From: an uncultured Oscillospiraceae bacterium
GTDB lineage: Bacteria; Bacillota_A; Clostridia; Oscillospirales; Oscillospiraceae
NCBI GenBank assembly: GCA_944387755.1
Contig: CALXGC010000110.1
Span: 1 to 39,667, forward strand
Direction: 5' to 3'
Length of the DNA stretch: 39,667 nucleotides
Part shown: piece after piece, positions 23,803 through 33,610 of the stretch
Layout: the number at the start of each line of letters is the position of its first letter
Position numbering within the stretch: position 1 is the first letter of the stretch
The notes under the pieces: generated by a model
The model's database searches: none
Seen by the model: only the letters and a program-made list of their open reading frames with translations
Told to the model about the DNA's origin: nothing
Translations under genes and position numbers: made by a program

Positions 23803-24843
23803 ATGACAGATTATCGTTTGGAAGCGCCGCCGCTTCTGCGGGATTTTCTTGTGTATCACGAGACCATTCAGGGCCACTCCCGCAGGACTGTGGACGAATA
23901 TTTTCTGGACCTGCGGAATTTTTTCCGCTTTCTGAAGCTGGACCGCGGCCGCGTGCCCAGGGACACGCCGCTGGACCAGGTCGGCATTGACGACGTGGAT
24001 TTGGACCTGGTCCGGTCCGTGACCCTCAGCGACGTATACGCCTATATGAATTACCTGTCCCGCGACCGGGTTGTTCATCCCAACAGCCCGGACGCCCGCA
24101 CGGGCCTGTCCGCCGCGGCGCGGGCCAGAAAAGCCGCCGCCATCCGGTCTTTTTACAAATATCTCTCCGGCAAGGCGAAGCTGCTGGAAGAAAACCCTAT
24201 GCAGAACCTGGACGCCCCACACCTGCGGAAAAATCTGCCCCACTATCTGAATTTGGAGGAGAGCGTCAGCCTTCTGGACCATGTGGACGGGGCCAATCAG
24301 GCCAGGGACTACTGCATTCTGACCCTCTTTCTGAACTGCGGCCTGCGCATCTCCGAGCTCATCGGCCTGAACGTGGCCGACGTGCGGGACGGCCAGCTCC
24401 GGGTGCTGGGCAAGGGCGGCAAGGAGCGTATGCTCTTTCTCAACGAGGCCTGCCAGAGCGCCCTGGAGGACTGGCTGACCCAGCGGAGTATGCTCACCCT
24501 GACGGACCAGAACGCCCTGTTTGTCACCCTTCAGAACCGGCGGAGAATCTCCCGCGCCGCCGTCCACAAGCTGGTCAAAAAGCACCTGGCCGCCGCCGGC
24601 CTGGATACCGCCCAGTACTCCGCTCACAAGCTGCGCCACACGGCGGCCACCCTCATGCTCCAGAACGGCGTGGACGTGCGCACCCTTCAGGAGGTGCTGG
24701 GCCACGACCATCTGAACACCACCCAGATCTACACCCACGTGGACAGCGAGGACCTGCGGATTGCCGCGCGGGCCAATCCCCTCAGCGGCGTAAAAAAAAG
24801 AGGGAAGCCGGAGCCTCCCTCTTCTTCTGACGCTGAGTCTTAA
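23803..24843 (+). CDS. xerC: Xer-type tyrosine recombinase (chromosome dimer resolution)
   Basis: A 346-residue recombinase with a SAM-like N-terminal core-binding domain ('LLRDFLVYHETIQGHSRRTV' and 'LRNFFRFLKL') and a C-terminal catalytic domain. All six catalytic residues are visible: R182 (CGLRISEL), K207 (GKGGKER), H275 and R278 (HKLRH), H301 (LGHDH) and Y310 (QIYTHV). Unlike the integrase at 2874 it has no arm-binding domain, as in XerC/D. It is a little longer than XerC/D (about 300). The ATG at 23803 opens the conserved part; the ribosome site is weak (CAGG). The stop overlaps the convergent EamA gene by 4 bases. Whether it works alone or with a second Xer cannot be told here. Confidence 0.88.
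   Translation: MTDYRLEAPPLLRDFLVYHETIQGHSRRTVDEYFLDLRNFFRFLKLDRGRVPRDTPLDQVGIDDVDLDLVRSVTLSDVYAYMNYLSRDRVVHPNSPDARTGLSAAARARKAAAIRSFYKYLSGKAKLLEENPMQNLDAPHLRKNLPHYLNLEESVSLLDHVDGANQARDYCILTLFLNCGLRISELIGLNVADVRDGQLRVLGKGGKERMLFLNEACQSALEDWLTQRSMLTLTDQNALFVTLQNRRRISRAAVHKLVKKHLAAAGLDTAQYSAHKLRHTAATLMLQNGVDVRTLQEVLGHDHLNTTQIYTHVDSEDLRIAARANPLSGVKKRGKPEPPSSSDAES
24791..24823 (-). terminator. Terminator for the minus-strand EamA gene, inside the 3' end of the Xer gene
   Basis: On the minus strand the stem AAGAGGGA/TCCCTCTT (24816-24823 with 24798-24805) is followed by a run of T (complement of 24792-24797). The hairpin lies within the last codons of the plus-strand Xer gene, which encode the lysine/serine-rich tail. 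Confidence 0.78.
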
Positions 24844-25793
24844 AAGCGCTGGAACGCAATGCCCTTCTTGGCCTCGATGGCCCCCGGCACAATGGCGCAG
24901 AAGGAACCGCCCACAATCAGCACAATGCCCACCAGCATATTGAAGGGAATCTCCTCCCCGTGGAGGGCCCAGGCCAGCACAGGCGACAGGGCGGGCTTGA
25001 AGAAATACACCAGGGAGACAATGCTGGCCGGCTGGTACTCCATGGCCATAAAATAGGCGCAGAAGCCGATTCCCGCCACACCGGCGGAGACATACAGCAC
25101 CACCGGCAGATTTTCCAGGGTATAGCCGGAAATCAGGGGGACGTTGGCAAAGGCGGGCAGACCGGCGCTGAGAATGGCCTCCGCCACCGCCGGAATGTGG
25201 GTCACGCCGATGAAGGCCAGGATAATCAGGCTGCCAAACAGAAAGCCGAAGCACGTCACCACCGGACCGCCGAATTTGGCCACCTTCTTCTTCCCCATCA
25301 CGCCGTAGATGGCGAACAGAATGGTGGCGGCCAGCGTCAGCGCCACGCCGGTCATGTTCAGCCGGGTCTCCCAGGGGGCGATGATGGCGATGGTCCCCGC
25401 CACCTCCAGCACCAGGGCGGCGATGTGCCGTCCCCGTATGGGCTCCCCCAGAAACAAAAAGGCCAGGAAGGTGACGAACACCGGGTTGCAGCTGAACAGC
25501 ACCGCCACCACCCCGGAGTCGGTGTAGTTTACCGAGAGCTGGTAAATGGGCATACACAGGGCAATGCCCACCAGACCCAGCAGGGCGAAATAGCTCAGGT
25601 CCCGCCCGCTCACCGACAGGCCACGCTTCTTCAGCGCCCGCCAGGCCAGGGGTGTCAGAAACAAAAATCCAATAAAAAACCGCGCAAAGGTGAGCTGGAC
25701 GGAGTTGACCTCCCCGGCAATGTATTTGAGCGCCACCTCAAATGTGCCGAACATGAGGGTTGCAATGGCAATAAATATGTACCCGCGATTCAT
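24840..25793 (-). CDS. EamA/DMT-family transporter
   Basis: A 317-residue inner-membrane protein with about ten hydrophobic segments arranged as two EamA repeats; the second begins near 'MTGVALTLAATILFAIYGVM'. Hallmarks: 'TFARFFIGFLFLTPLA', 'LFSCNPVFVTFLAFLFLGEP' and the equivalent 'VYFFKPALSPVLAWALHGEE' near the end of each half. It likely exports amino acids, nucleosides or other metabolites; no substrate is assigned. The ATG at 25793 follows GAGAGGAGAG; an upstream extension would run into repeat DNA. It is convergent with and overlaps the Xer gene by 4 bases. Confidence 0.92.
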   Translation of the reverse strand: MNRGYIFIAIATLMFGTFEVALKYIAGEVNSVQLTFARFFIGFLFLTPLAWRALKKRGLSVSGRDLSYFALLGLVGIALCMPIYQLSVNYTDSGVVAVLFSCNPVFVTFLAFLFLGEPIRGRHIAALVLEVAGTIAIIAPWETRLNMTGVALTLAATILFAIYGVMGKKKVAKFGGPVVTCFGFLFGSLIILAFIGVTHIPAVAEAILSAGLPAFANVPLISGYTLENLPVVLYVSAGVAGIGFCAYFMAMEYQPASIVSLVYFFKPALSPVLAWALHGEEIPFNMLVGIVLIVGGSFCAIVPGAIEAKKGIAFQRF

Positions 25794-25828
25794 GGTTCTC
25801 TCTCCTCTCTTTTTCGTGCTGCTGTTTT

Positions 25829-28376
<2,548 letters not shown>

Positions 28377-28384
28377 GGTTCAGG

Positions 28385-29047
28385 CTAGAAGCCCGCATTC
28401 TGTAAAAAGACCTGGGGCGTCTGCCCCACGATGACCGTCTCGGCGATGGGCACGCGGGTGCGGCACACCGCCTCCGCCGTCCCGCCGGGGAGCAGCAGCG
28501 TCAGGGGAATGGACAGGTCCAGGTCAATTTTGTGCAGGGTCTGGTTGACCCCGGCGGAGGAGAATTCGCTGTGAAACTCCCCCTCCACCGTGCCCACCGC
28601 CATGGCGTGGACCTTCAGGGTGGGACCCAGTCCCCAAATCAGGTCAAAATCCAGCAGGCTGCCCAAGGGAATCCGAATCTGAGATACGTCCACCCCGCTC
28701 AGCGCCTCCAGGGCCACGGCCATCAGCTCCGCCCGAAGGCGGTTCAGGGCGGCGGTGTCGGTGGTCAGCGCCGTAATCTCCCCCGCCCCGTCCCGCTGAA
28801 TGGAAATAAAATCGGCGTAGGAGACGCCCTCCTCCCCCAGGCGCTCCAGAATGGCGTGCTCCACAATGGCGGACATCTGGTTCTGCACCTGCGCCTGGGC
28901 CGCAGCCTCCACAATGGGCCGGAGACGGGCCTCCAGAAAGCCTGTCAGCAGGAAGAACACCAGCAGGCCCGCCGCCAGGGTAAGCAGCCAGCCTCCCCTC
29001 CCCCGCCGGTTCCGCCAGCGCCGCCGGAATTCTCTGCGAATATCCAT
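28385..29047 (-). CDS. yunB: Sporulation protein YunB
   Basis: A 220-residue membrane-anchored protein. A basic N-terminus (RREFRRRWRNRRGRGG) is followed by one membrane segment ('WLLTLAAGLLVFFLLTGFLE', about residues 20-39). The rest is probably outside the cytoplasm and contains the YunB-like 'RLRPIVEAAAQAQVQNQMSA', 'IRIPLGSLLDFDLIWGLGP' and a C-terminal 'VCRTRVPIAETVIVGQTP'. In B. subtilis yunB is sigma-E controlled and needed for efficient sporulation; its activity is unknown. The ATG at 29047 follows GGGGGGAGGGG, and a sigma-E-like promoter lies just upstream. Confidence 0.88.
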   Translation of the reverse strand: MDIRREFRRRWRNRRGRGGWLLTLAAGLLVFFLLTGFLEARLRPIVEAAAQAQVQNQMSAIVEHAILERLGEEGVSYADFISIQRDGAGEITALTTDTAALNRLRAELMAVALEALSGVDVSQIRIPLGSLLDFDLIWGLGPTLKVHAMAVGTVEGEFHSEFSSAGVNQTLHKIDLDLSIPLTLLLPGGTAEAVCRTRVPIAETVIVGQTPQVFLQNAGF

Positions 29048-29068
29048 GCCCCTCCCCCCTGTCGGGAG

Positions 29069-29099
29069 AGTATATGCGCAGATGGGCCTGGACGATACG
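29069..29099 (-). promoter_or_regulatory. Putative sigma-E promoter of yunB
   Basis: Minus strand: -10 CATATACT (29076-29069), an excellent sigma-E -10, with a weaker -35 CGTATCGT (29099-29092) after a 15-bp spacer. The leader would be about 15 bases, enough for the ribosome site. Confidence 0.45.
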
Positions 29100-29300
29100 G
29101 CGAAGCCTTTCCCCCCCGCAGGGGGGAAGGCGGCGCGAAGCGCCGGATGAGGGGGGCGGACGTCTGCGTGGGGCGCGGCGGCCCGGCGCGCCGTCATTTT
29201 GGAATCCCCCCGGCCCTTGTGCGCCCGCCGTGTAGGGCGCGACGACCCGGCGCGCCGTCATTTTGGAAGGGGTTTAACCGGCGACCCGGCGCGCCCGTTT
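29098..29300. repeat. Repeat block R7 upstream of yunB
   Basis: A CCTTTCCCCCCCGCAGGGGGGAAGG hairpin with GCGCGAAGCGCCGGATGAGGGG (29104-29155), then three partial copies of the GGGCGCG(A/G)CGACCCGGCGCGCC module (near 29169, 29236 and 29281), two of them followed by GTCATTTTGGAA. Confidence 0.78.
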
Positions 29301-29301
29301 T

Positions 29302-30546
29302 TTACCGCAGCAGTTCCTCCACCGCCAGCAGAACGCCCAGGCGGCCGGACTCGAAGGTCAATCCGCCCTGGAGGTAGACGGTGTAGGGCTCCCGCATGGG
29401 GGCGTCGGCGGACAGCTCGATGGAGGCTCCCTGGATAAAGGCCCCCGCCGCCATAATCACCGGGCAGTCGTAGCCGGGCATGTCCCAGGGCTCCGGAGTG
29501 ACGTAGGAGTCCACCGGCGCGCCGAACTGAATCCCCCTGCAAAATTTCTTCAGGGCCTCCGGCTCCCGCATATGGATCATTTGAATGATGTCATGGCGGA
29601 TTTGGCTGGAGCGGGGCTCAGTCTCATAGCCCAGCAGCTCCATGACCTTGGCGGCAAATACGGCGGTCTTCAGGGCCTGGGCCACCGTGTGGGGGGCCAG
29701 GAACAGCCCCTGGTACAGCAGGCGGTTCTGCCCCAGGGTGGAGCCGCACTCCGCCCCAATGCCGGGGACGGTGAGGCGCATTGCCGCTCCCTCCACCAGG
29801 TCCCGCCGCCCGGCGATATAGCCGCCGGTGGGGGCCAGGCCGCCGCCGGGATTTTTAATCAGGGAGCCCACGCACAGGTCGGCCCCCACATGGGTGGGCT
29901 CCAGGGTCTCCACAAACTCCCCGTAGCAGTTGTCCACCAGGATGGCGGCCTTGGGGTTGGCGGCCCGGATGACCCGGCACATCTCCCCAATCTCCGCCAC
30001 CGACAGGGAGGCGCGGGTGGAGTATCCCTTGGAGCGCTGGATGAGCACCGCCTTCACCCTGGGGCCGGCGGCGGCCAGGGCCATGCCCTCCAGGTCGGGC
30101 TTGTTGTCCCGCAGCTCCACCTGCCGGTACTCGATTCCATAGTCCTTCAGGGACCCGCGGCCCTTGTCCACCGCCCCGATGACGCCGAGCAGCGTATCAT
30201 AGGGGGCTCCCACAGCGGAGACAAGCACGTCCCCGGCCTTCAGGCAGCCGTACAGAGCGGCGGCGATGGCGTGGGTGCCGTTAACAAACTGAATCCGCAC
30301 CAGGGCAGCCTCTGTGCCGAAAATCTGGGCGTAAATCTCGTCCAGCTTGTCCCGGCCCAGGTCGTCGTAGCCGTAGCCGGTGGTCCCGGCGAAGTACCCC
30401 TCCGCCACACGGTGGGTCTGGAAGGCCTCCAGCACCCGCGCCGTGTTCTCCTGGGCCGCGGCGTCAATGCGGGCAAACTGTTCCGTTAACTCCTCCTGCG
30501 CCTGCCGGCCCAGGGCTTTTACACGTTCGCTGATTTGTAAACTCAT
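29302..30546 (-). CDS. Methionine gamma-lyase-like PLP enzyme (aluminium-resistance protein family, YnbB-like)
   Basis: A 414-residue PLP fold-type I protein of the family annotated 'methionine gamma-lyase family protein' or 'aluminium resistance protein' (YnbB in Bacillus). Visible blocks: 'GYFAGTTGYGYDDLGRDKLD', 'RIQFVNGTHAIAAAL', 'AVLIQRSKGYSTRASL', the Asp in 'ILVDNCYGEFVE' and the Schiff-base lysine K231 in 'GSLIKNPGGGLAPTGGYIAG'. The reaction is probably C-S lyase or related chemistry on sulfur amino acids, but it has not been settled for this subfamily to my knowledge. The ATG at 30546 follows AGGAAGTAA. It is flanked by repeat blocks on both sides, so it is probably monocistronic. Confidence 0.92.
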   Translation of the reverse strand: MSLQISERVKALGRQAQEELTEQFARIDAAAQENTARVLEAFQTHRVAEGYFAGTTGYGYDDLGRDKLDEIYAQIFGTEAALVRIQFVNGTHAIAAALYGCLKAGDVLVSAVGAPYDTLLGVIGAVDKGRGSLKDYGIEYRQVELRDNKPDLEGMALAAAGPRVKAVLIQRSKGYSTRASLSVAEIGEMCRVIRAANPKAAILVDNCYGEFVETLEPTHVGADLCVGSLIKNPGGGLAPTGGYIAGRRDLVEGAAMRLTVPGIGAECGSTLGQNRLLYQGLFLAPHTVAQALKTAVFAAKVMELLGYETEPRSSQIRHDIIQMIHMREPEALKKFCRGIQFGAPVDSYVTPEPWDMPGYDCPVIMAAGAFIQGASIELSADAPMREPYTVYLQGGLTFESGRLGVLLAVEELLR

Positions 30547-30579
30547 AATTTTGGTTACTTCCTCTTATTTTTTGTTTTC

Positions 30580-31100
30580 CGGGGGATGGGAATGCGCTCC
30601 CCCACCCGGCTTCGCCGGGAGCCCCCTCAGAGAGGGGGCCTTTGCGGCGGGGCAAGCTTCCGCCCCACAAAAGCCTTCCTTGTAGGGCGGGGGCTTGCCC
30701 CCACCGCCAAAGAGAGAGAGGGAACGCCGAAGGCGGTGGAGGGAGGACACAGCTCCCCCACCCGGCTTCGCCGGGAGCCCCCTCAAAGAGGGGGCCTTTG
30801 CGGTGGGGAAAGCGTCCACGCGACAAAGGCTCCCTCTTAGAGGGAGGTGTCACGGCAAAGCCGTGACGGAGGGAGAATGCAGGAGCCCCCTCAAAGAGGA
30901 GGCCTTTGCGGCGGGGAAAGCCCCCGCCCTACAAAGCCTCCCTCTTAGAGGGAGGTGTCACGGCGAAGCCGTGACGGAGGGAGAATACAGGAGCCCTCTC
31001 AAAGAGGGGGCCTTTTCGGCTGGGCAAGCTTCCGCCCCTCAAAGCCTCCCTCGTAGGGCGGGGGCTTGCCCCCGCCGCCAAACCTCCCCCGTAGAGGGAA
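30580..31100. repeat. Repeat block R8: tandem hairpin units, last ones 108 bp apart
   Basis: Four copies of an AGCCCCCTCAAAGAGGGGGC-type hairpin start at 30620, 30776, 30884 and 30992, each followed by CTTTGCGG..GGGGAAAGC or GGGCAAGC. Two units also contain CTCCCTCTTAGAGGGAG and CACGGCaaaGCCGTG hairpins. Further pieces are CACCCGGCTTCGCCGGGAG (30604 and 30760) and GGCGGGGGC-TT-GCCCCC (30689 and 31057). This family differs from the modules in the other blocks. No gene. Confidence 0.82.
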
Positions 31101-31101
31101 G

Positions 31102-32109
31102 TTAAGGCAGCTCTCTCTGGAGAAAGGCGGAGACCAGGTCTATGCAGGCCTGCACGTCCGCCAGGCTGACCATCTCTGTGGGGGTGTGGATATACCGGCA
31201 GGGGATGGACACGCCGCCGGTTTTCACCCCGGCGCGGCTGACCTGGATGACCCCGGCGTCGGTGCCCCCCTCCCGGAGGATGTCCTGCTGCACCGGAATG
31301 CCGCGCTCCGCGGCGGTCTGCTCCAGAAGCTTCACCATCTCCGGATGGCAGATGACGGAGTGGTCCATGCGCTTGATGGCCGCGCCCTTGCCCAGGCGCG
31401 CGGTGCCGCAGCGCTCTGTGCCGGGGGTGTCGTCCACGTCCGTCACGTCCACCGCCAGGGCATAGCTGGGCTCCGCCGACCAGGCGGCGGTCTTCGCCCC
31501 CCGCAGGCCCACCTCCTCCTGGACGGAGAAGACAAAGTACAGGTCGTTGGGGTGGTCCTCCGGCAGACTGGCCAGCACCTGAAGCAGCGCCGCGCAGGAG
31601 ACCCGGTTGTCCAGACCGGGAGAGACCACCGTCTCCCCCAGGGAACAGAAGGGGGCGGAGAAGACGGCGGCGTCGCCGGGCTGAACCAGGCGGAGGGCCT
31701 CTTCCCTATCCCGGACGCCGGCGTCCACATAGCACCCGTCCAGCTTCAGCTTCTCAAACCCGGCCTTCTCCTCCTTCACAAGGACGCCCCGCACGCCGTT
31801 CCGGAAGCGCACGGGGGTGTACAGGCTCTCCTGGGGAGACACGCCGCCCAGCTTGCCCACCCGCAGGAAGCCGTTGTCCTCTATGTGGGTGACAAGAAAC
31901 CCGATGGTGTCCATGTGGGCGCACAGCATGACCCGCGGACCGGGCCCCGGCTTGTGGATGGTCAGGTTGCCCATCACATCCACAGAGACCTCCCCCCCAT
32001 AGGGGGCCGCCAGGCGCATAATGGCCTCCCGGACCTCCCCCTCGTCCCCGGAGGGACCGTGGGCGGCGGTCAAACGTTCAATGAAATCCGATAATTTCGT
32101 AACATCCAT
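31102..32109 (-). CDS. M42-family metallo-aminopeptidase, copy 1
   Basis: A 335-residue di-metal peptidase of the glutamyl aminopeptidase/PepA/TET type, which assembles into large cytoplasmic cages and trims short peptides. Metal and catalytic residues: H65-x-D67 (AHMDTIG), Asp in 'VSPGLDNRVSC', Glu-Glu in 'SVQEEVGLRG', Asp in 'ALAVDVTDVDD', and His in 'PCRYIHTPTEM'. The ATG at 32109 follows AAAAGGAGC. It is separated from copies 2 and 3 by a 430-base repeat block. Some M42 relatives are endoglucanase/CelM-annotated; peptidase is the better call. Confidence 0.94.
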   Translation of the reverse strand: MDVTKLSDFIERLTAAHGPSGDEGEVREAIMRLAAPYGGEVSVDVMGNLTIHKPGPGPRVMLCAHMDTIGFLVTHIEDNGFLRVGKLGGVSPQESLYTPVRFRNGVRGVLVKEEKAGFEKLKLDGCYVDAGVRDREEALRLVQPGDAAVFSAPFCSLGETVVSPGLDNRVSCAALLQVLASLPEDHPNDLYFVFSVQEEVGLRGAKTAAWSAEPSYALAVDVTDVDDTPGTERCGTARLGKGAAIKRMDHSVICHPEMVKLLEQTAAERGIPVQQDILREGGTDAGVIQVSRAGVKTGGVSIPCRYIHTPTEMVSLADVQACIDLVSAFLQRELP

Positions 32110-32134
32110 TTGGAACTTGCTCCTTTTTGGTTTC

Positions 32135-32570
32135 TTCAAGCTGTAGGGGCGCACATTGTGCGCCCACTGTTTTGCAATCCCCCGCCGCCTTTCACGAGGT
32201 GGGCGGACGGCAGTTGGTCCGCGGACGGCCGCAAGGGCCGCCCCTACGAAAACAACGGACGTGTGTGTAGGGCGCGACGACCCCGGCGCGCCCGCCGCCT
32301 CAGAATCCCCCGCCGCCTTTCATGAGAGGGGACGGACGGCAGTTGGTCCGCGGGCGGCCGCAAGGGCCGCCCCTACGCAAACAACGGACGTGTGTGTAGG
32401 GCGCGACGACCCCGGCGCACCCGCCGTCTCGGAATTCCCCGCCGCCTTTCACGAGAGGGGACGGACGGCGGTTGGTCCGCGGGCGGCCGCAAGGGCCGCC
32501 CCTACGCAAACAACGGACGTGTGTAGGGCGCGACGACCCGGCGCGCCCGCCGTCAAGGGGTTAAACCGGC
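32135..32570. repeat. Repeat block R9: three tandem copies of a 129-bp unit
   Basis: After one GTAGGGGCGCACATTGTGCGCCC palindrome (32142-), a unit containing GTTGGTCCGCGG, GGCCGCAAGGGCCGCCCCTAC, CAACGGACGTGTG, TAGGGCGCGACGACCC, CGGCGC, and CCCCGCCGCCTTTCA is repeated. The GTTGGTCC landmark occurs at about 32213, 32342 and 32471, exactly 129 bases apart, with few differences between copies. It divides the M42 gene group. Confidence 0.88.
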
Positions 32571-32572
32571 GG

Positions 32573-33610
32573 TCAGAGGGATTCCGCCGTCTTCTGGATA
32601 AACAGGCGGGCCAGCGCCAGCATATTTTGGAAGTCGGCCAGGCTGCCCACGCTGGCAGGGGCGTGGAGATAGCGCACGGGGGCGGACAGTCCCGCCACCC
32701 GCACGCCGGATTTGGTGCGCTGGAGGGCGCGGGCGTCTGTGCCGCCGGAGATGAACTGTTTCATCTGCCAGGGAATGCGGTGTTCCTGGGCCAGGCGGCG
32801 CAGGGTCTCAAAGAGAGCGCGGTCGTAAATGCTGCTGCCGTCCACATAGGAGAGGACGGGCCCCATGCCGGGGGCGCACACCCGGCGCGCGCCCGCAATG
32901 CCGGGCAGGTCGGCGGCGGTGGTGGTCTCCAGCACCAGGGCAATCTCCGGCATGACGGAGAAGGCCGCGCCGAAGACGCCCCGTGTGCCCGTCTCCTCCT
33001 GGGCGGTAAAGGCGAAGGTGACGTCCATGGGCAGCTCCTCCCGGAGCAGCTCCAGCAGCACGGCGCAGCCAATCCGGTCGTCGATGGCCTTGGCCTTCAA
33101 AAAGCCGCCGCCCAGCTCCTCCGGTGGTCCCACAAAGGACCCGTAGGTCCCCAGGGGAACTTTTTTCAGGGCCTCCTCCCTGCCGGACGCCCCGATGTCG
33201 ATATACAGGGCGCTGGTCTTGGGGACCTTCTTCCGCTCCTCGGCGGACAGCAGATGGATGGCCTTCATGCCGATGACCCCAGGCACGCGGTCCGGGCCCA
33301 GCTCCACCGGCTTCCCCAGGGCCACCCGCCGGTCCACGCCGCCCACAAAGTCAAATTTTAAAAAGCCGCTGTCCGTCGCACGGGTGACAATCAGACCCAC
33401 CTCGTCCATATGGGCGCACAGGAGCAGCTTGTTTTCCGCCGGTTTTCTTCCCTGCTTGCGGACAATCAGATTGCCCAGCGGGTCTGTCCGGAGCTGGCAG
33501 GCATAGGGCTGGGCCTGGCTGCGGAGAAAGTCCCGCACCGCGTCCTCGTCTCCGGACACCCCGTTGAGGGCGCACAGGGTCTTCAGCGTGTCAATCAGTC
33601 TCTCGCTCAC
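32573..33610 (-). CDS. M42-family metallo-aminopeptidase, copy 2
   Basis: A 345-residue member of the same peptidase family. Metal and catalytic residues: HMD in 'LCAHMDEVGL', Asp in 'AKAIDDRIGC', Glu-Glu in 'TAQEETGTRG', and His in 'PVRYLHAPASV'. The metal position that is Asp in copies 1 and 3 reads Glu here ('ALVLETTTAADLPG'), a variant also known in the family. The start is GTG at 33610, inside a 4-base overlap with the stop of copy 3 (GTGA), with GAGGAGG upstream. It is therefore translated as a pair with copy 3. Confidence 0.93.
   Translation of the reverse strand: MSERLIDTLKTLCALNGVSGDEDAVRDFLRSQAQPYACQLRTDPLGNLIVRKQGRKPAENKLLLCAHMDEVGLIVTRATDSGFLKFDFVGGVDRRVALGKPVELGPDRVPGVIGMKAIHLLSAEERKKVPKTSALYIDIGASGREEALKKVPLGTYGSFVGPPEELGGGFLKAKAIDDRIGCAVLLELLREELPMDVTFAFTAQEETGTRGVFGAAFSVMPEIALVLETTTAADLPGIAGARRVCAPGMGPVLSYVDGSSIYDRALFETLRRLAQEHRIPWQMKQFISGGTDARALQRTKSGVRVAGLSAPVRYLHAPASVGSLADFQNMLALARLFIQKTAESL

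Noticed and set aside
23621..23806. A 61-codon frame across the palindrome upstream of xer
   Set aside because: Non-ATG start with no ribosome site, composition typical of non-coding DNA, and it overlaps the structured region and the xer start.
30620..31078. Possible CRISPR array
   Set aside because: Units are 108 bases or longer, internally palindromic, and the sequence between landmarks is itself repeated rather than unique. No cas genes are near. The same holds for the 129-bp tandem at 32176-32560.
32156..33361. A 401-codon plus-strand frame with three similar repeats in its product
   Set aside because: It is a read-through of the 129-bp DNA repeats (a multiple of three) and then antisense to M42 copy 2. 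No ribosome site or protein family is seen.
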